64,000 nt of DNA from Antedon mediterranea (taxonomy: Eukaryota > Echinodermata > Crinoidea > Comatulida > Antedonidae): positions 12,298,601 through 12,362,600 of the forward strand of contig NC_092677.1 in NCBI RefSeq assembly GCF_964355755.1, written 5' to 3'. Positions 60,901-64,000 of the stretch are shown here, piece after piece (positions within the stretch are counted from its first letter, which is position 1; every line of letters begins with the position of its first letter). Position numbers and translations under genes: made by a program. Under the pieces are notes generated by a model, which was given only the letters and a program-made list of their open reading frames with translations, did not search any database and was not told the origin of the DNA.

Positions 60901-63144
60901 GACATTGAATAAATGTATATATCTGTAAATAATTGAAATGAAAGAATATTTTATCATGCAATAACATTGCTTTTTGCATAAAAAGTATTATGCATAAATT
61001 TGCAATAAACGTATTATACATTAGTTATTTGTCCAAACCGGATGTTATTGCTCGTAAAACGATTGCTCTTTTTTTAATTCAGTAGTAGTACATATCTGCT
61101 AATCCCTTTAGACTGTATTGCATAACATAGATAACCTGTTTTACAGGTGTGTAGAACCATAAAATGTAAAACCCCCCATGTGTGTAAACAGGTGAGGATA
61201 TAGTGGTGTTTAAGGTTGTTGACTTGCTGACTAGAGGGGAGCAAGGTGACTTTGACAAATTCTGGGTGGAAAAGTATATTTACCCGTATTGATAATATGT
61301 TATGGACCATTTTATTCTTCCTGCTAAATACAGTAAAACCCTTGGGGATGATCTTTGAGAACAAGGGTGTGTGTCCTTTAATAGAGATCCCCTGGATAAG
61401 GGTTGGCCCTAGTATTAAACATATATACAGATATAATATATGTTATTCTTTTGTTGTTGTACCCCTATGTTGTTACAAAAATACAGGTGATTCAGAATTG
61501 TGAGTATTTCAGGCCGTACCAGAGCCCTGAATTACCAAAATTGTAAGCCGTTGAAAACAAGAAAAATTTCCTCTGCTAACTGGATTAACTTGTATGTGAT
61601 TAAGGCTATAACTAAATGATCAGATATGAAAAAGAAATTTATCCGAACATATGACAAGGGATTGTTTTAGCTCGGTAGGCAGTGTAGTGGTATTAGTAAC
61701 CATCACAATCAAACTACACACTAGCTATGCTAGACATGTCATAGCCCATTGTTTTGTCCCATGGAGTTTCAGGAAAATTCATTCAACGAAGTCTTTTATA
61801 TATATATTATATGATTGTATAAAAGTAGTCAATCATGAAAATATCCCATAAATTGAATCACATTATTATCCTAGATTATGTATAACAAATCTGCATATGC
61901 AGGACGAGGACAAAGTCTCGTTCTTTAGGATGAACTAAACATTTTGGTTTAGTACGGTAGTTTAATCCAACAAGGTTGAAATATTACTGCTGTGACGTCA
62001 CCTTTTAAAGCATGGAATTGGGAAGTTTTTTGGTTACTTGTGTCAGCAAATTATAAACAAAATATTTGGGCACAATATGCATACCCTCATAAAATATTGT
62101 TTTATTTTAACAAAATTAACCCTTTTTTCTCGTTAGCATGTAGGATTTGAAATAATATTGTCTCTAGAGAGTTCAATGACCCCATTAAGGTCAAAATAAA
62201 TTTAGTTATAAAATCAACATTGGCCAGTAAATTTGATGGCACAGTGGAGGTCTCTTGCCCAACGTACCACTTGTCTTATTTGCATGGATACAACATATAT
62301 CAAAACCATGGTTACTATGGAAATCATAGTTACTATGGAAATAAGTATAAAATTAAAACAAATCTGCATTATTTGATTCTACTCGTGTACTTTTTGTGGA
62401 TAAAGTGTTTTTGTTCGTAAAGTATAATTTAATAAAAGTTTTTTAAATTAGAATTTAATCTACTTTTTGCATGTTTATGGTAGCTTAAGGATTAATTTAA
62501 GAGAAATTATTTTTTATTAGTGACCAACCTAATTTTTTTATCAATCTGATCTCACCAGAGGCTTTGTTTCGAATTGCCATAAATAAAAAGGTTTTAAAAA
62601 ATATTTAATTAAAATAAAATGTGATGAGAAAGGTTGCACAATGCCATGATGATCTTACCATGATAATTGAGTCCTCCATTTATATAAAAGTCGCAAAATC
62701 AATGTGAAATTCTACCCCAAGTGACATTTTCAAAGACGTTTTGTCTTTAGTTTAACGAAATTTCAATAGTTTGAGTTTAATAAGATATTTTGAACTTGTT
62801 ACTTTGGTTGGTGTTTTGGTTAAAATCACATGTCCTGCGTGTATACAGTAATCCAAATATTTAGGTCTTTTGTTTTTTCACCATAGGATTGATGAGAGGT
62901 TAAAACTATCTGTGTGTCCCTACAACTGTAAATACTATAATAGACAATTATACAACAATGCCACAATAGGTCAAAAGTCCCATGGTATCTCAGATTGGAA
63001 GCCTTCGGTTTGGCACTTGTAATAGCCAGTAAAATTTAACATTTATTTTAATAAACAATAATATTTGTTGTGCATCGGTTAGGTTTAAATCCAACTCATT
63101 GTTTGTGGTAAAAAAAGGCACCTAAAGCCAGTTCTGCCTACTAA

Positions 63145-63270
63145 AGCTCTGTCCACACTATCAAACTTTTATGTGACAAACAAAATGTCATGTACCCGTA
63201 TATGGACACAATGACGACATATCACTACCATATTTGGGCAAATCACACTTTTTTTGTCGAACTAGTTTGC
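63145..63270. mobile_element. TWA-type MITE, right end degraded
   Basis: Starts AGCTCTGTCCACACTATCAA after TAA and keeps CACTACCATATTTGGGCAAA and GTCGAACTAGTTTG; the right terminus is lost. Confidence 0.7.
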
Positions 63271-63328
63271 AGTTTGAAATGGAAAACAAAATTGCCGTTT
63301 TTTTATTCATTGTATATATACAGTAGGT

Positions 63329-63405
63329 ATCCAATTTAGAGGAGGTCCAATTTAGAGGAGGTCCAATTTAGAGGAGGTCCAATTTAGAGGAGGTCCAATT
63401 TAGAG
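63329..63405. repeat. 16-bp minisatellite, ~5 copies
   Basis: Unit GGTCCAATTTAGAGGA repeats about five times, almost without change. Confidence 0.92.
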
Positions 63406-64000
63406 TGGTCACAAAATGTAGCCCATATGATAAAAGTACACAATTTATTTTTTGTGTAGAAATGAACCCACTTGTAAAAATCCTGACTACACCTGTATTG
63501 CTTTTTTAACAGGGTTATGTAATTATTTTGACATTAATATTTACAAGCTTTGTGTCCCAGATGTAGTAAACATTCTGATCTTTATTTAGCAGTAATAAAA
63601 CAAAAAAAACTTTTTTGCTCAAACTGGAAGCTTGCCAAAACCTTTTTTTTATGTTTACGTCAATACCTGTGTTCTATTATTAGCCTAACTCAGTTTTCAT
63701 CACTCACTTTTACATAACTTAAATATTTACATTTGTGTTAAATTTATTTTGAAAATATGTAACATATGAATTTTGTTGAATGGAGTGGTATTTGGTATGA
63801 ATAAATTTTAACTGAGCTTTTAAAATGTTTACTAGAGTCAAGTGTGTTTACGTGAATAGGATATAGGCTCTTAGTTGTATTACTTGTCAGGTAAACAATA
63901 GTGATAATATAATCCATGTTAAAAGAAACATTTACATTTACATTACTTAAATATATACTGTACCTGTTGTTGATAAGATTAGTGCTGTAAAAGCACTATT

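Larger units (their letters stand above)
56808..64000. other. 7.2-kb region without a recognised gene
   Basis: AT-rich with only short, unconvincing frames. Contains a TA microsatellite (57062-57079), a GC-richer patch at 57197-57310, the palindromic repeat at 57780-57980, degraded fragments resembling pogo-type elements (58550-58700, 61326-61405), tandem GTTACTATGGAAAT at 62318-62343, a TWA-type MITE (63145-63270) and a 16-bp minisatellite (63329-63405). It could be intronic to a gene outside the window. Confidence 0.55.

Noticed and set aside
1-64000. CRISPR array, toxin-antitoxin or other prokaryotic defence system
   Set aside because: All genes are split by introns. The tandem repeats found are minisatellites or duplicated units, with no spacer structure.

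Overview
This is nuclear DNA of an animal. The genes are split by GT-AG introns, the sequence is AT-rich, and short inverted-repeat transposons and decayed LINEs sit between and inside genes. The proteins read most like those of deuterostomes. The mobile-element load, a BtpA-family gene and a PHD-OTU-vertnin-like gene fit an invertebrate deuterostome, possibly an echinoderm. That placement is inference from sequence style only.

Layout. 1-2715: 5'-truncated, broken LINE (endonuclease and reverse transcriptase remnants). 2856-3199: TTAA-flanked inverted-repeat element. 3225-8950: tandem array of a ~1.97-kb unit (two full copies, one partial, one short relative) carrying two kinds of tRNA-like (pol III type) segments. 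9105-9875: antisense LINE 3' fragment. 10517-16384 (+): NAGPA, the lysosomal-targeting uncovering enzyme. 20187-23006 (-): C19orf12-like gene with two alternative, homologous last exons. 27593-30060 (+): TP53INP autophagy/stress gene. 30061-38681: long gene-poor stretch with hAT-type MITEs and palindromes. 38682-41189 (-): BtpA-family TIM-barrel gene. 41429-42260 (+): GINS3, head-to-head with BtpA across a 239-bp promoter. 43106-46915 (+): PHD finger plus OTU-like gene. 47485-52376 (+): RPUSD2 pseudouridine synthase. 53465-54652 (+): ADP/ATP translocase, followed by a tandem, recently inactivated copy at 55722-56807. 56808-64000: no gene recognised; repeats only.

The genes are ordinary housekeeping or regulatory genes with no obvious shared pathway. 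The most unusual items are: the same-phase duplicated terminal exons of the C19orf12-like gene; a 126-bp near-perfect hairpin inside a BtpA intron; the tandem array with opposed tRNA-like promoters and a CRE-octamer-CRE palindrome; the PHD/OTU protein; and a family of at least ten small MITEs spread through introns. I found no prokaryotic-type system, CRISPR array or intact autonomous transposon. Exon boundaries were set by reading frame, splice-site dinucleotides and remembered family sequences; none was confirmed by transcripts.
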